Positions 1-9,143 of a stretch of DNA of 64,000 nt are shown piece by piece. The DNA is from Maritalea sp047634455 (GTDB lineage: Bacteria > Pseudomonadota > Alphaproteobacteria > Rhizobiales > Devosiaceae). The translations under genes and the position numbers were made by a program. Within the stretch, counting starts at the first letter, position 1; each line of letters opens with the position of its first letter. Location of the stretch: contig NZ_JBLIAI010000005.1 of NCBI RefSeq assembly GCF_047634455.1, positions 33,992-97,991 of the forward strand, in the 5' to 3' direction. Below the pieces are notes generated by a model. It was not told the origin of the DNA. It saw only the letters and a list, made by a program, of their open reading frames with translations, and ran no database searches.

Positions 1-469
1 GGGCCCGGCCCGCGCAAAAGCCATCGCCCATGCTTGCCAGGCAAAAGCGCGTTTTGTTGCCGCCGACGAAAAAGAACTTGGCGCCCGTGCATTACTCAAT
101 TTGGGGCATACGTTCGGACACGCGTTTGAAGCGGTCACGGGCTATTGTGATCGCTTGCTACACGGCGAAGGTATCGCTATTGGCATGGTACTCGCCCATC
201 GATATTCAACAAAAATCGGCATGGCAAACGGACAAGACGCTGTGCGCGTCACCAACCATTTTAAAGCAGTTGGTCTGCCAACCGAGCTAAGCGACATATC
301 CGGCGAACTCGCATCGACTGACAAATTGATGCATCATATTGCCCAGGACAAGAAAGTTTCTCGCGGTGCCCTCACCTTTATTTTGACAAAAGGCATCGGC
401 AAGGCTTTCATTCAAAAGGGTGTTGACCCCGACGCGATTTCTGCATTTCTTGAGGAGCAACGAAACTAA
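1..469 (+). CDS. aroB: 3-dehydroquinate synthase, C-terminal part (cut by window edge)
   Basis: Second step enzyme of the shikimate pathway, converting DAHP to 3-dehydroquinate with NAD+ and a metal ion. The reading frame is open from base 2, and the 5' part lies outside the window. The visible piece carries the family signature ALLNLGHTFGHAFE, which contains metal-binding histidines, and a typical C-terminal helical domain ending in FLEEQRN. The TAA stop overlaps the ATG of the next gene (TAATG), so the two are probably translationally coupled. AroB followed by a CorC/HlyC protein is a common Rhizobiales arrangement. The family assignment is firm; only about 155 residues are present. Confidence 0.95.
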   Translation, partial: GPARAKAIAHACQAKARFVAADEKELGARALLNLGHTFGHAFEAVTGYCDRLLHGEGIAIGMVLAHRYSTKIGMANGQDAVRVTNHFKAVGLPTELSDISGELASTDKLMHHIAQDKKVSRGALTFILTKGIGKAFIQKGVDPDAISAFLEEQRN

Positions 470-1749
470 TGGCTGAATTTTTTGCGTCATTGCCCCCCAG
501 CTTTTGGGTGTCAGTGGCTGCTATTTTGGTGCTTCTGGCCCTATCTGGGTTTTTCTCTGGTTCCGAAACAGCCCTCACAGCGGCCTCTAGGGCGCGCATT
601 CATCACTGGGTGAAATCGGGCAACAAACGTGCCAAATTGGTTGAAAAGCTAACCGCAGACAAAGAACGCCTGATCGGCGCACTATTGTTGGGCAACAATC
701 TGGTCAACATTCTCGCATCATCTTTGGCAACAAGCGTCCTCATCGCATTGTTTGGGGATACGGGTGTGATCTACGCCACCATCGTCATGACGGCGTTGGT
801 GGTCATCTTCTCAGAAGTGTTGCCCAAAACCTGGGCAATCTCAAAACCTGACGAGTTTGCCTTGGGTGTTGCGCCCTTTGTGCGGCCCATAGTGGCGCTG
901 TTTGCACCTATCACTTTTGCCATTCAAAAACTGGTCAACGCTTTGTTGCGGTTACTCGGCGCACGCCGGGAAGGCGATGACACGGGCATGACGGGTCACG
1001 ACGAATTACGCGGCACCGTGGACTTGTTGCACCGGGATGGTGAGGTGGTCAAGAATGATCGAGACATGCTTGGCGGCATTCTTGATCTGAGCGCATTGGA
1101 AGTGTCTGACGTCATGGTACACCGGACCAAAATGCTCGCACTCGACGCCGACTTGCCCAAAGAGCAGCTCGTGCAAGAGATTCTTGAAAGCCCCTATACA
1201 CGCATCCCGCTTTGGAAAGACGATCAGGAAAACATCGTTGGCGTCATGCACGCGAAGGACTTACTGCGGGCTTTGTTCAAAGCGGGTGGCGATGTTGAGC
1301 AACTTGACATCAACGCCATCGTATCAAAGCCGTGGTTTGTGCCCGACACAACACCTGTGCAAGCACAACTGAACGCATTCTTACTCGAAAAGGCCCATTT
1401 TGCCCTCGTTGTGGACGAGTATGGCGAGGTGGAAGGCCTGATCACGCTAGAAGATATTTTGGAAGAGATCGTTGGCGAAATCGCTGACGAACATGACGAA
1501 GTCATGCAAGGGGCAAAAAAGCAACCAGACGGCTCTTACATTGTGGAAGGCTCTTTGCCCATTCGCGACCTTAATCGCGCACTTGATTGGAACCTCCCAG
1601 ACGAAAACGCCACCACCATTGCCGGGCTGGTGCTTGATGAAGCAAAAATGATCCCCAATATCAACCAGACTTTTACATTTCACGGCAAACGTTTTAGCGT
1701 CTTAAAAAAGGAACGCAATCGCATCACCGAACTAAGGATTATTCCTTGA
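469..1749 (+). CDS. HlyC/CorC family membrane protein (DUF21 + CBS pair + CorC/HlyC domain)
   Basis: Predicted inner-membrane protein of the CorC/CNNM type, associated in this family with magnesium/cobalt efflux or resistance. Residues about 1-180 form the DUF21 region with several hydrophobic segments, starting with one at residues 11-29. Two CBS motifs follow (about 205-265 and 270-330; the second includes FALVVDEYGEVEGLITLEDI), then a C-terminal CorC/HlyC domain from about 345 to the end. The 426-residue length is normal. The ATG overlaps the aroB stop, and a GAGG motif lies about 12 nt upstream. Older annotations call this family haemolysin; nothing in the sequence supports a toxin role. 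Confidence 0.9.
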   Translation: MAEFFASLPPSFWVSVAAILVLLALSGFFSGSETALTAASRARIHHWVKSGNKRAKLVEKLTADKERLIGALLLGNNLVNILASSLATSVLIALFGDTGVIYATIVMTALVVIFSEVLPKTWAISKPDEFALGVAPFVRPIVALFAPITFAIQKLVNALLRLLGARREGDDTGMTGHDELRGTVDLLHRDGEVVKNDRDMLGGILDLSALEVSDVMVHRTKMLALDADLPKEQLVQEILESPYTRIPLWKDDQENIVGVMHAKDLLRALFKAGGDVEQLDINAIVSKPWFVPDTTPVQAQLNAFLLEKAHFALVVDEYGEVEGLITLEDILEEIVGEIADEHDEVMQGAKKQPDGSYIVEGSLPIRDLNRALDWNLPDENATTIAGLVLDEAKMIPNINQTFTFHGKRFSVLKKERNRITELRIIP

Positions 1750-1765
1750 CCACAGCACGAAGCAA

Positions 1766-2200
1766 ATGAGTGACATCACCACTAGCTGGCAAACATGGGC
1801 AATTTTGGCCGCCTTTTTTGCCGCCGCTACCGCGATATTTGCCAAAATTGGCGTTACCGACATAAATTCAAATTTTGCAACTCTCATACGAACTGTTGTG
1901 GTTGTTGTTGGGTTAACATTGTTGATTGTTAAAACCGGCGAATACCAACCCCTTAATACGCTTTCGGGCAAAACCATATTATTTTTGATTTTGTCCGGCC
2001 TTGCCACAGGTGCATCTTGGCTTTGTTACTTCAAGGCCTTACAAATTGGGCAAGCGGCGCAAGTCGCCCCTGTTGACAAACTCAGTGTTGTGTTCGTTGC
2101 TGTTCTTGGTGCCCTTTTTTTGGGTGAAAGCCTTTCGATCGCAGCTTGGTTTGGCGTCGCAATGATCGCCGCTGGTGCCATCTTGGTTGCAACCAACTAA
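1766..2200 (+). CDS. EamA-family transporter, single-domain (half-size)
   Basis: A 144-residue, very hydrophobic protein with about five membrane segments and one EamA (drug/metabolite transporter) repeat. The end reads AVLGALFLGESLSIAAWFGV, typical of EamA domains. Most relatives carry two such repeats in about 290 residues; single-repeat members of about 140 residues are known and presumably dimerise. It starts 16 nt after the CorC-type gene on the same strand, so cotranscription is likely. The substrate cannot be told from sequence. Confidence 0.8.
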   Translation: MSDITTSWQTWAILAAFFAAATAIFAKIGVTDINSNFATLIRTVVVVVGLTLLIVKTGEYQPLNTLSGKTILFLILSGLATGASWLCYFKALQIGQAAQVAPVDKLSVVFVAVLGALFLGESLSIAAWFGVAMIAAGAILVATN

Positions 2201-2406
2201 AAGGCCGTGCCGCTCGGATCGGCAGCACAACCGCCAACCTTTGTGCCACTTTACCGCGCATTACCGCTAGATGCCGGTATTTGCAGCGGGCAATTTGGGT
2301 GAATTTTTCCTTACATATAGACTCTATACCACTGTAAACACACGCACTTTCCAAGTTCATTAAAATGCAACCTATTTCGCCGCGAAAACCGTAATTCCTG
2401 TCCAAT

Positions 2407-4029
2407 ATGCTCTTGTGCATGATGATCAAGAAATGTTGGAACATAATTGGAAAGTACTTCGCGGGCGATCCCTCGATCAGCCCAGCAAAGCTGACATTGT
2501 TTCAATCGGCCGGCGCGACGGTGCTCGCATCCATTCTTGCGGTGGTCGCGTTTCAAACTGTTGGCCAATATTATGCTGGCATTTGGTATCAATTAGGGGT
2601 CACTCTTGTGGTCGCCTCGCTCGTTGCGCCGATATTCCTTTACCCCTCTTACCGCACATCAGGTCGCCTAAAGCGGGCCAATAAAATAATTGCCGCACAA
2701 GCAACAACCGATCATTTGACGGGCCTGCCGAACATGTTGGCCCTCACCAACAAGCTCGAGGAATTGTTGGAAACCAACCAAGGCAACCACCCGTTTGCCG
2801 TTCATTTTGTCGACATAGATCGTTTCAAACAAGTCAATGACTCTCTTGGCCACGATGTGGGCAACGAGCTGATCAATCAGCTTGGTTGCCGCATTCAAAA
2901 CTGGGTCGGCGATGCCGGTTTTGTCGCGCGTTTCGGCGGTGACGAATTTGTGGTCATTCAATATCTAACTGCCAATGAAATGGCGGCTACCCATTTTGGT
3001 CGCGAACTGCGTGTATTCTTGGCTAAGCGCTACATATTGCCCGATCATGAGGTGAACGTTACCGCATCCATCGGCACTGCGCTTTCTCCCTTGCACGGCA
3101 CCAGCCAAGACCAACTGCTCAAAGCCGCAGATCTAGCTCTATATAAAGCCAAGGAAACCGGCCACGCAGGATGCGTATTTGAGCCCAGATTTGCTAGCGA
3201 GGCATCGAACCGCCGCCGCATTGAAGGTATTTTGCGCGACTGCATACACGCAGCGACGCTCAAACCCTATTTTCATTCCATCGTTCACGCCAAAAACCCT
3301 TTGCAAATCGCAGGCTTTGAAGCCCTATCTCGCATTGAGCTGCCTGATGGCGAAATTTTAAACCCCGAGGAATTTATCCCGATTGCCGAAAGCACCGGGC
3401 TTATTTTGGATATTGGTGCGCACATACTCCAACAAGCATGCCACGAATGCGCAAGCTGGCACCCCGACTTATTTGTCGCCGTTAACGTGTCGCCCGTGCA
3501 ATTAATCCGGTCTGACTTTTTAACCACCGTACAAGAAGCGCTCAATGATAGCGGCCTTGCCCCCTATCGGTTGGAGCTGGAAATCACCGAGTCCGTACTC
3601 ATCAATGATGTGGAAAAAATTCGCACGACCCTTGAACGCGTACGGGCAATGGGCGTGCAAATCGCCCTTGACGATTTTGGCGCAGGTTATTGTGGGTTGC
3701 ACTATTTGCGTCAGATTGAAATCGACAAAATCAAAATCGACAAATCGATCATTGATGATGCCGCCACTGTTGAAATATCACGTAATATCCTCAACGGCGT
3801 TTGCTTAATTGCCAAGCAAATGAACATTACTTTGGTCGCCGAGGGCGTAGACGAGATCTCCAAAGCCGAGTTCTTATCCCAAGGCGAGCGGGTACACCAG
3901 TTTCAAGGCTTCCTATTCTCCAAACCTGTAAATGCTGAGGATGCCCGTCGCATGCAAAAAGTATTGCCCCCATTTGCAACAGGCGACAATGTGATCAATT
4001 TATCGGATCGTCTGATCACCAAGTTCTAG
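2407..4029 (+). CDS. GGDEF-EAL protein (c-di-GMP synthesis/degradation) with N-terminal membrane anchor
   Basis: Two hydrophobic segments (about residues 20-45 and 52-72) precede a GGDEF domain with an intact RFGGDEF active site near residue 174, then an EAL domain. The EAL domain keeps the expected motifs: FEALSR, VNVSP, LELEITES, DDFGAGY, IKIDKS and VAEGVD. Both activities are therefore possible on sequence. The usual RxxD inhibitory site just before GGDEF appears as WVGD, so product inhibition may be absent. No strong ribosome site marks the start; ATGs at 2407, 2419 and 2422 are possible. The TAG stop lies inside a copy of the CTAGGGTC repeat shared with convergent bolA. Confidence 0.9.
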   Translation: MLLCMMIKKCWNIIGKYFAGDPSISPAKLTLFQSAGATVLASILAVVAFQTVGQYYAGIWYQLGVTLVVASLVAPIFLYPSYRTSGRLKRANKIIAAQATTDHLTGLPNMLALTNKLEELLETNQGNHPFAVHFVDIDRFKQVNDSLGHDVGNELINQLGCRIQNWVGDAGFVARFGGDEFVVIQYLTANEMAATHFGRELRVFLAKRYILPDHEVNVTASIGTALSPLHGTSQDQLLKAADLALYKAKETGHAGCVFEPRFASEASNRRRIEGILRDCIHAATLKPYFHSIVHAKNPLQIAGFEALSRIELPDGEILNPEEFIPIAESTGLILDIGAHILQQACHECASWHPDLFVAVNVSPVQLIRSDFLTTVQEALNDSGLAPYRLELEITESVLINDVEKIRTTLERVRAMGVQIALDDFGAGYCGLHYLRQIEIDKIKIDKSIIDDAATVEISRNILNGVCLIAKQMNITLVAEGVDEISKAEFLSQGERVHQFQGFLFSKPVNAEDARRMQKVLPPFATGDNVINLSDRLITKF

Positions 4030-4043
4030 GGTCTGAACTTATC
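4026..4043. repeat. CTAGGGTC palindromic element, half copy 1
   Basis: The left arm CTAGGGTCTGAACT of a dispersed palindrome that occurs at five places in the window (see 21485). Its CTAG contains the TAG stop of the GGDEF-EAL gene on the plus strand and the TAG stop of bolA on the minus strand, so the two convergent genes end on the same four bases. Confidence 0.7.
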
Positions 4044-4301
4044 ACTTGGGCTCACCTCAATCGCAAAGGCATGAATGGCTTCTTTCAATTCTTGAGCCAT
4101 GCAATCCATCACCGCCCGCTGCTGGGCGACCCGGGTTTTGCCATCAAGAGCGGCGGCGGCAATCTGTACCCTGAAGTGGGAGTTTCCACCTTCGCGATAA
4201 CCTGCGTGGCCCCGGTGCAATTCGCTTTCGTCGATCACATTTAGGTGGGTAGGCGCAAATTCTTTCGACAATTTCTCAAAGATTGTTTGTTTCATCGACA
4301 T
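4026..4301 (-). CDS. BolA family protein
   Basis: A 91-residue BolA/IbaG-like protein, a family that works with monothiol glutaredoxins in iron-sulfur handling and has morphogene-type regulatory roles. The start is MSMKQTIFEKLSKEF at 4301; the longer open frame upstream runs into the divergent J-protein gene. The conserved centre includes HAGYREGGNSHFRV and the helix RVAQQRAVMDCMAQELKEAIHAFAI. The bolA / J-protein / cobS / cobT order is typical of Rhizobiales. The last residues (KFRP) and stop are encoded by a copy of the CTAGGGTC repeat. Confidence 0.92.
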   Translation of the reverse strand: MSMKQTIFEKLSKEFAPTHLNVIDESELHRGHAGYREGGNSHFRVQIAAAALDGKTRVAQQRAVMDCMAQELKEAIHAFAIEVSPSDKFRP

Positions 4302-4339
4302 AGGGGGTTTCGTTCTCGCTACTTTTTGATGTAAAAGAG

Positions 4340-4993
4340 GTGTCCATTTCTCTAACTTTAAGAGCACGTACATTGAATTCAAAGCTCTTCGACAAAATAA
4401 AAGTAAAACGCCGCGCGTCTTCAGCCGCAAAACCTGAGGACGATTTGCCACGTTGTGCATGGAAGGGCTGTGACCAAGCTGGCGCGCACAAAGCACCAAA
4501 AGGTTCTGATCAACCCGGCTATTACCAATTCTGCATGACCCATGTGCGCGAATATAACAAGAGTTTCAACTTCTTCTCCGAGATGAAAGATGACGAAATT
4601 CAAAAAATTGTGTCTGACCGCACCGGCGGGCGACCGACTTGGGAAATGGGCGTGAACAAAGTTGCCAACGACGCAACCGACGGACCGAGCACGGCAGGTC
4701 GCAAGAAAAAGAACCATGACCCATCCAACGTGTTCCGCCGCTATGCCCGGATGCAAGGCAAGTCCGCAGGGCCAAATCGTTCCACAGATCGTAAAATTCT
4801 GGATGCCGACAAAAAAGCACTGGAAATGCTGGATGTCAGCACAGCCTCAGGCCCGGATGAGATCAAAAAAGCCTATAAAGATCTGGTGAAAAGACACCAC
4901 CCAGACATTAATGGCGGCGACAAAAGTTCCGAGGAGCGTTTGCGCAATATCGTGACGGCTTACAACCATCTTAAGTCCAAAGGATTTGTGTGA
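4340..4993 (+). CDS. J domain-containing protein (DnaJ-class co-chaperone-like)
   Basis: A 217-residue protein with a C-terminal J domain: DVSTASGPDEIKKAYKDLVK followed by RHHPDINGGDK, with the HPD tripeptide needed to stimulate DnaK ATPase. The N-terminal two thirds carry a conserved Cys-containing segment (CAWKGCDQAG, then FCMTHVREYNKSFNFF) usual for this alphaproteobacterial family. The start is uncertain. GTG 4340 abuts a purine-rich AAGAGG; TTG 4373, preceded by AAGAG eight bases earlier, would give MNSKLFDKIKVKRR, close to relatives. It is divergent from bolA (38 bp gap) and upstream of cobS. Confidence 0.9.
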   Translation: MSISLTLRARTLNSKLFDKIKVKRRASSAAKPEDDLPRCAWKGCDQAGAHKAPKGSDQPGYYQFCMTHVREYNKSFNFFSEMKDDEIQKIVSDRTGGRPTWEMGVNKVANDATDGPSTAGRKKKNHDPSNVFRRYARMQGKSAGPNRSTDRKILDADKKALEMLDVSTASGPDEIKKAYKDLVKRHHPDINGGDKSSEERLRNIVTAYNHLKSKGFV

Positions 4994-5151
4994 TCAAACA
5001 AGCAGCATATTGATGAGGGCTCGGCGCTGGTCGAGCCCGAACTTTGTTGCTATATAACTTGCATCTTTAACATTCCCCACCCTACCTTTTGCACGCAAAT
5101 TGTGCCAAAACCCCAATTGACGAATACGTTCTATCTAAAAGGTTACCCATA

Positions 5152-6129
5152 ATGAGTGTGACAGCACCCCTGCCCGATACCGAATATTCAGTACGCGATC
5201 TTTTCGGCATAGATTCAGATTTGGTGGTCAAAGGATATAAAGAACGCACCGAACACGTGCCGCCTCTGGATCCTGATTACCTGTTCGACAAAGCAACCAC
5301 ATTGGCCATTCTTGCCGGTTTTGAACACAATCGTCGGGTCATGGTGCAAGGCTATCACGGCACGGGCAAATCAACCCACATCGAACAAGTCGCCGCGCGC
5401 CTGAATTGGCCACTTGTGCGGGTCAACTTGGACAGCCATGTCAGCCGGATCGATTTGGTGGGCAAAGATGCCATTGTCATCAAAGACGGCAAACAAATCA
5501 CTGAATTCCGCGACGGCATTTTGCCATGGGCGCTGAAAAACAACATCGCGATCGTGTTCGATGAATATGATGCGGGTCGTCCTGACGTGATGTTCGTGAT
5601 CCAGCGCGTATTAGAAGTGTCCGGCCGTCTGACTTTGCTTGACCAAAACAAAGTGATCGAGCCACACCCCGCTTTCCGTTTGTTCTCAACTACCAACACT
5701 ATCGGTTTGGGCGATACATCTGGTCTTTACCACGGCACGCAACAAATCAACCAAGGTCAAATGGACCGATGGTCGATTGTGGCAACCTTGAACTATTTGC
5801 CACACGAAAAAGAAGTCGGCATTGTTTTGGCCAAAGCCAAAAGTTTTGACACACAAGAAGGCCGCCAAACAATTTCGAACATGGTTCGGCTTGCTGATTT
5901 GACGCGGTCGGCGTTCATCAATGGCGACCTTTCGACCGTCATGAGCCCTCGTACGGTTATCACCTGGGCTGAAAATGCGCAAATCTTTGGTGATATCGGC
6001 ATGGCTTTCCGTCTCACATTCCTCAACAAATGTGATGAGTTGGAACGTTCTGTTGTAGCTGAGTTCTACCAGCGTGTGTTTGGCACCGACTTGCCTGAAT
6101 CTGCGGCGAACATCGCTTTGAGCGCCTAA
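5152..6129 (+). CDS. cobS: Aerobic cobaltochelatase subunit CobS
   Basis: AAA+ ATPase subunit of the aerobic cobaltochelatase (CobN-CobS-CobT), which inserts cobalt into hydrogenobyrinic acid a,c-diamide in B12 synthesis. Walker A GYHGTGKS is at about residues 66-73 and Walker B IVFDEYDAG at about 134-142. The start MSVTAPLPDTEYSVRDLFGI at 5152 gives 325 residues, the usual length, and follows an AAAAGG motif; a longer frame from 5089 has no support. It is followed 37 nt later by cobT. The large subunit CobN is not in this window. Confidence 0.97.
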   Translation: MSVTAPLPDTEYSVRDLFGIDSDLVVKGYKERTEHVPPLDPDYLFDKATTLAILAGFEHNRRVMVQGYHGTGKSTHIEQVAARLNWPLVRVNLDSHVSRIDLVGKDAIVIKDGKQITEFRDGILPWALKNNIAIVFDEYDAGRPDVMFVIQRVLEVSGRLTLLDQNKVIEPHPAFRLFSTTNTIGLGDTSGLYHGTQQINQGQMDRWSIVATLNYLPHEKEVGIVLAKAKSFDTQEGRQTISNMVRLADLTRSAFINGDLSTVMSPRTVITWAENAQIFGDIGMAFRLTFLNKCDELERSVVAEFYQRVFGTDLPESAANIALSA

Positions 6130-6166
6130 AACTCCAGCCGGAGCGGTCTAACCCGAGAGGGAAAAT

Positions 6167-8056
6167 ATGTCTGGCATATCCAAACGCGCCAATAAACCTG
6201 ATCCGTCAGCGACGTTGAAAAACGCCGTTGGCGTGACCATGCGCGCCATCGCCGAGGACAAAGAGTTGGAAGTGGCTTTCACGTCCGACCGGCCATTACT
6301 CACCAAAGACAAAGCCCGGTTGGCCAACCTACCCCGGCTGCCAAAGCCTGAAGATATAGCCATCGCGCGCGGCCAAGGCGACGCCATGGCAATGCGTATG
6401 GCCGCCCACGACCAAAAACTACACAAAAAATACTCACCCCAAGACCCCGAGGCGCGAGCGGTTTTTGACAGTCTCGAACAAGTTCGGGTTGAGGCCCTCG
6501 GCACCGCACGTTTACCTGGCATGAAGGGCAATCTAGCCGCCATGCTCGAGGACAAATTGTTCCGCGCCAACTACGCGTCCGTCACCGACATTGCCGACGC
6601 GCCTTTGGCCGAGGCTATGGGTTTGGTATTGCGCGAAAAACTGTTGGGCATAGACATTCCTTCATCCGGCGAACGCTTGGTTGAGTTTTGGCGCGAAACT
6701 ATCGAGCAAAAAGCGGGCGAACAGCTTAACGATTTAGCATCGCTCGTGGATGATCAAACTGAGTTTTCCAAACTTTGCCGCGCGGCGTTGCGCAGCATGG
6801 AATTGGTAGTTGATGCTGATCCAACGGATTTGGATGGCGACGAGGACGATGCGGGCGAAGACACTGATCCGCAAAATGCTCCAGACGAAAATGCCGATAA
6901 ACAAGACGGCACCTCCGAACAGGATGAAGAGCAAATCGACGCAGAACAAGCGCCAGGCGACACCGAGCAAGAAGGTGAAACCGAAGGCGAAGACGCCGAT
7001 ATGCAAGATATGGAGGAACAGGACGCGCCGCTTGAACATGGCGAAGATAGCCCCAACGCGCAACCGGACAATGATATTCCTGATCATTTCCGCAACATGC
7101 CCGAATATAAGATATTCACCACAAAGTTCGACGAAACCGTGAGCGCGGCAGACCTTTGCCCGCCTGAAGAACTTGAACAATTGCGCGCGCTATTGGACAA
7201 ACAATTGGATGGACTTTCTGGCGCCGTGGCGCGGTTGGCCAACAAATTGCAACGCCGTTTGATGGCCCAACAAAGTCGCTCTTGGGAATTTGATCTTGAA
7301 GAAGGTCTGCTGGACACCGCACGCATCACCCGCGTGGTAACCGATCCGTTGCAACCCTTGTCGTTCAAAGTCGAAAAAGACACCGATTTTCGCGACACGG
7401 TTGTGACCTTGTTGATTGACAATTCAGGCTCCATGCGCGGCCGCCCGATCACCATTGCGGCGATTTGCGGCGATATTCTGGCGCGCACGCTAGAGCGTTG
7501 CGGCGTAAAAGTTGAAATTTTGGGCTTCACCACCCGCGCCTGGAAAGGCGGCAAATCACGAGAAGCTTGGATGCAAGGCGGACGCCCTGCCAATCCGGGT
7601 CGGATCAACGATGTTCGCCATATCATCTATAAATCTGCCGAACAGCCATGGCGTCACGCCAAGTCAAATCTTGGCTTGATGATGCGCGAAGGGCTGCTCA
7701 AAGAGAACATTGATGGTGAGGCTCTATTGTGGGCACATAAGAGAATTCTGGGTCGGCCCGAAAATCGCCGCATATTGATGGTGATTTCTGACGGCGCGCC
7801 TGTCGATGACAGTACGCAATCCGTCAACCCGGGCAATTATTTAGAAAAACATCTGCGTTACGTTATTGAAGACATCGAAACCCGTTCACCAGTTCAACTG
7901 GTGGCCATCGGCATTGGGCACGATGTGACCCGCTATTATCGCCGCGCGGTCACCTTGCTGGATGCTGAAGAATTGGCGGGTGCACTTACTGACAATCTCG
8001 CAGACTTGTTTGATGAAGAATTGCCTGCCGAAACCCGTCGCCGAGGCCGAAAATAG
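6167..8056 (+). CDS. cobT: Aerobic cobaltochelatase subunit CobT
   Basis: Partner of CobS in the cobaltochelatase chaperone complex. The 629-residue protein has an N-terminal helical domain, a strongly acidic linker (about 215-305, rich in D and E) and a C-terminal von Willebrand A domain. The MIDAS motif DNSGSMRG is near residue 418, with SDGAPVDD near 543. This layout is diagnostic of CobT. The ATG has a good ribosome site (GAGAGGGAAAAT). The C-terminus is basic (ETRRRGRK). Forms an operon with cobS. Confidence 0.97.
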   Translation: MSGISKRANKPDPSATLKNAVGVTMRAIAEDKELEVAFTSDRPLLTKDKARLANLPRLPKPEDIAIARGQGDAMAMRMAAHDQKLHKKYSPQDPEARAVFDSLEQVRVEALGTARLPGMKGNLAAMLEDKLFRANYASVTDIADAPLAEAMGLVLREKLLGIDIPSSGERLVEFWRETIEQKAGEQLNDLASLVDDQTEFSKLCRAALRSMELVVDADPTDLDGDEDDAGEDTDPQNAPDENADKQDGTSEQDEEQIDAEQAPGDTEQEGETEGEDADMQDMEEQDAPLEHGEDSPNAQPDNDIPDHFRNMPEYKIFTTKFDETVSAADLCPPEELEQLRALLDKQLDGLSGAVARLANKLQRRLMAQQSRSWEFDLEEGLLDTARITRVVTDPLQPLSFKVEKDTDFRDTVVTLLIDNSGSMRGRPITIAAICGDILARTLERCGVKVEILGFTTRAWKGGKSREAWMQGGRPANPGRINDVRHIIYKSAEQPWRHAKSNLGLMMREGLLKENIDGEALLWAHKRILGRPENRRILMVISDGAPVDDSTQSVNPGNYLEKHLRYVIEDIETRSPVQLVAIGIGHDVTRYYRRAVTLLDAEELAGALTDNLADLFDEELPAETRRRGRK

Positions 8057-8070
8057 TTCGCTCATTCATT

Positions 8071-9054
8071 TTGCTTTTGGGATTACTCGGCACCATTTTT
8101 GCGCCCAGCAATGCCTTCGCTGAAAAATTCAACATTAGTGCCACCCCCATTAAATGGTTTAAAGGCCAAGCTATCGGCAAACCCGTTGGCACTGGCCTGA
8201 TCTGGCGGGGTGGTTTGCAACTCAAAGGTAACGTGCCAAACTTTGGTGGATTGTCTGACCTCACCATCATGTCCACCAATGGCGGCGTGGCGATGGTTAC
8301 AGACACCGGTTACCTTGTTGCTGGACAAATTAGCTACGATCAAAAGGGCGCGCCGGTCGCCATCCAAAACGCCACGATCGAGCCGATCAAAAACTCCAAA
8401 GGCGTAAAACTTCCCAACTTGTGGTCACGCGATTCCGAAGCCATAGACACCATCTACCGAAACGGAGAAGCCGTCGCCGTGCGGATCGGGTTCGAAAATC
8501 TCACCCGTGTCGCCGATTTTGCGTTGCTCGATGGACGGCCAGGCGGCGCAGCCAAAGACTATATCATCCCCACTTGGCTCACCCAACAACGCAACAATTG
8601 GTCAATCGAGTCGCTTTGCATCGCCCCACCAGCTTCTCCTGTTGCTGGCTCAACGCTGATGATTGCCGAAGACGTGCGCAACGATAAAGGCAACAACCGC
8701 GCATGGCTTTCGGGCAAACGCGATGGCGGCGATCTTAGCGTTGCCGCAGAGGGCGGCTTCCGCCCAACAGGTTGTGCCTTTACACAAGCTGGTGACCTGT
8801 TGATCCTTTATCGCGATGTGGGCATTTTCGGCTTTTCCATGCAATTGCGAAAAATCGCAGCCGCCCAAGTACAAGCCGGACAAGTTTTGTTTGGCGAAAA
8901 ATTACTCGAGGCAAATGGCGGCGACGTGGACAATATGGAAGGCTTGGCGACCCATATTGGTGCAAATGGCGAAACCATCATTTCCATCCTCTCAGACGAC
9001 AATTTTCGTGGTTGGGAACGCACATTGTTGCTGCAATTTGAGCTAGTAAAATAA
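8071..9054 (+). CDS. Secreted esterase-like activity of phytase family protein
   Basis: A 327-residue protein starting with a hydrophobic export signal (LLGLLGTIFAPSNAFA, probable cleavage after AFA). The rest resembles the esterase-like activity of phytase family: FGGLSDLTIM, NGGVAMVTDTGYLVAGQI, FRPTGCAFTQAGDLLILYRD, NMEGLA. Such proteins are periplasmic or secreted and are often found next to cobT in Rhizobiales. No ATG exists at the front; the apparent start is TTG 8071, 14 nt after the cobT stop, with rarer ATT or ATA codons just upstream. The substrate is unknown. Confidence 0.82.
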   Translation: MLLGLLGTIFAPSNAFAEKFNISATPIKWFKGQAIGKPVGTGLIWRGGLQLKGNVPNFGGLSDLTIMSTNGGVAMVTDTGYLVAGQISYDQKGAPVAIQNATIEPIKNSKGVKLPNLWSRDSEAIDTIYRNGEAVAVRIGFENLTRVADFALLDGRPGGAAKDYIIPTWLTQQRNNWSIESLCIAPPASPVAGSTLMIAEDVRNDKGNNRAWLSGKRDGGDLSVAAEGGFRPTGCAFTQAGDLLILYRDVGIFGFSMQLRKIAAAQVQAGQVLFGEKLLEANGGDVDNMEGLATHIGANGETIISILSDDNFRGWERTLLLQFELVK

Positions 9055-9143
9055 TTTTGATTTCAGATGCAAATCACGTCAGTATGCCCCCAGATTACAT
9101 CAAAGCCCGGCCATAACGGGCAAATCTGATAAAGGGATAATTC

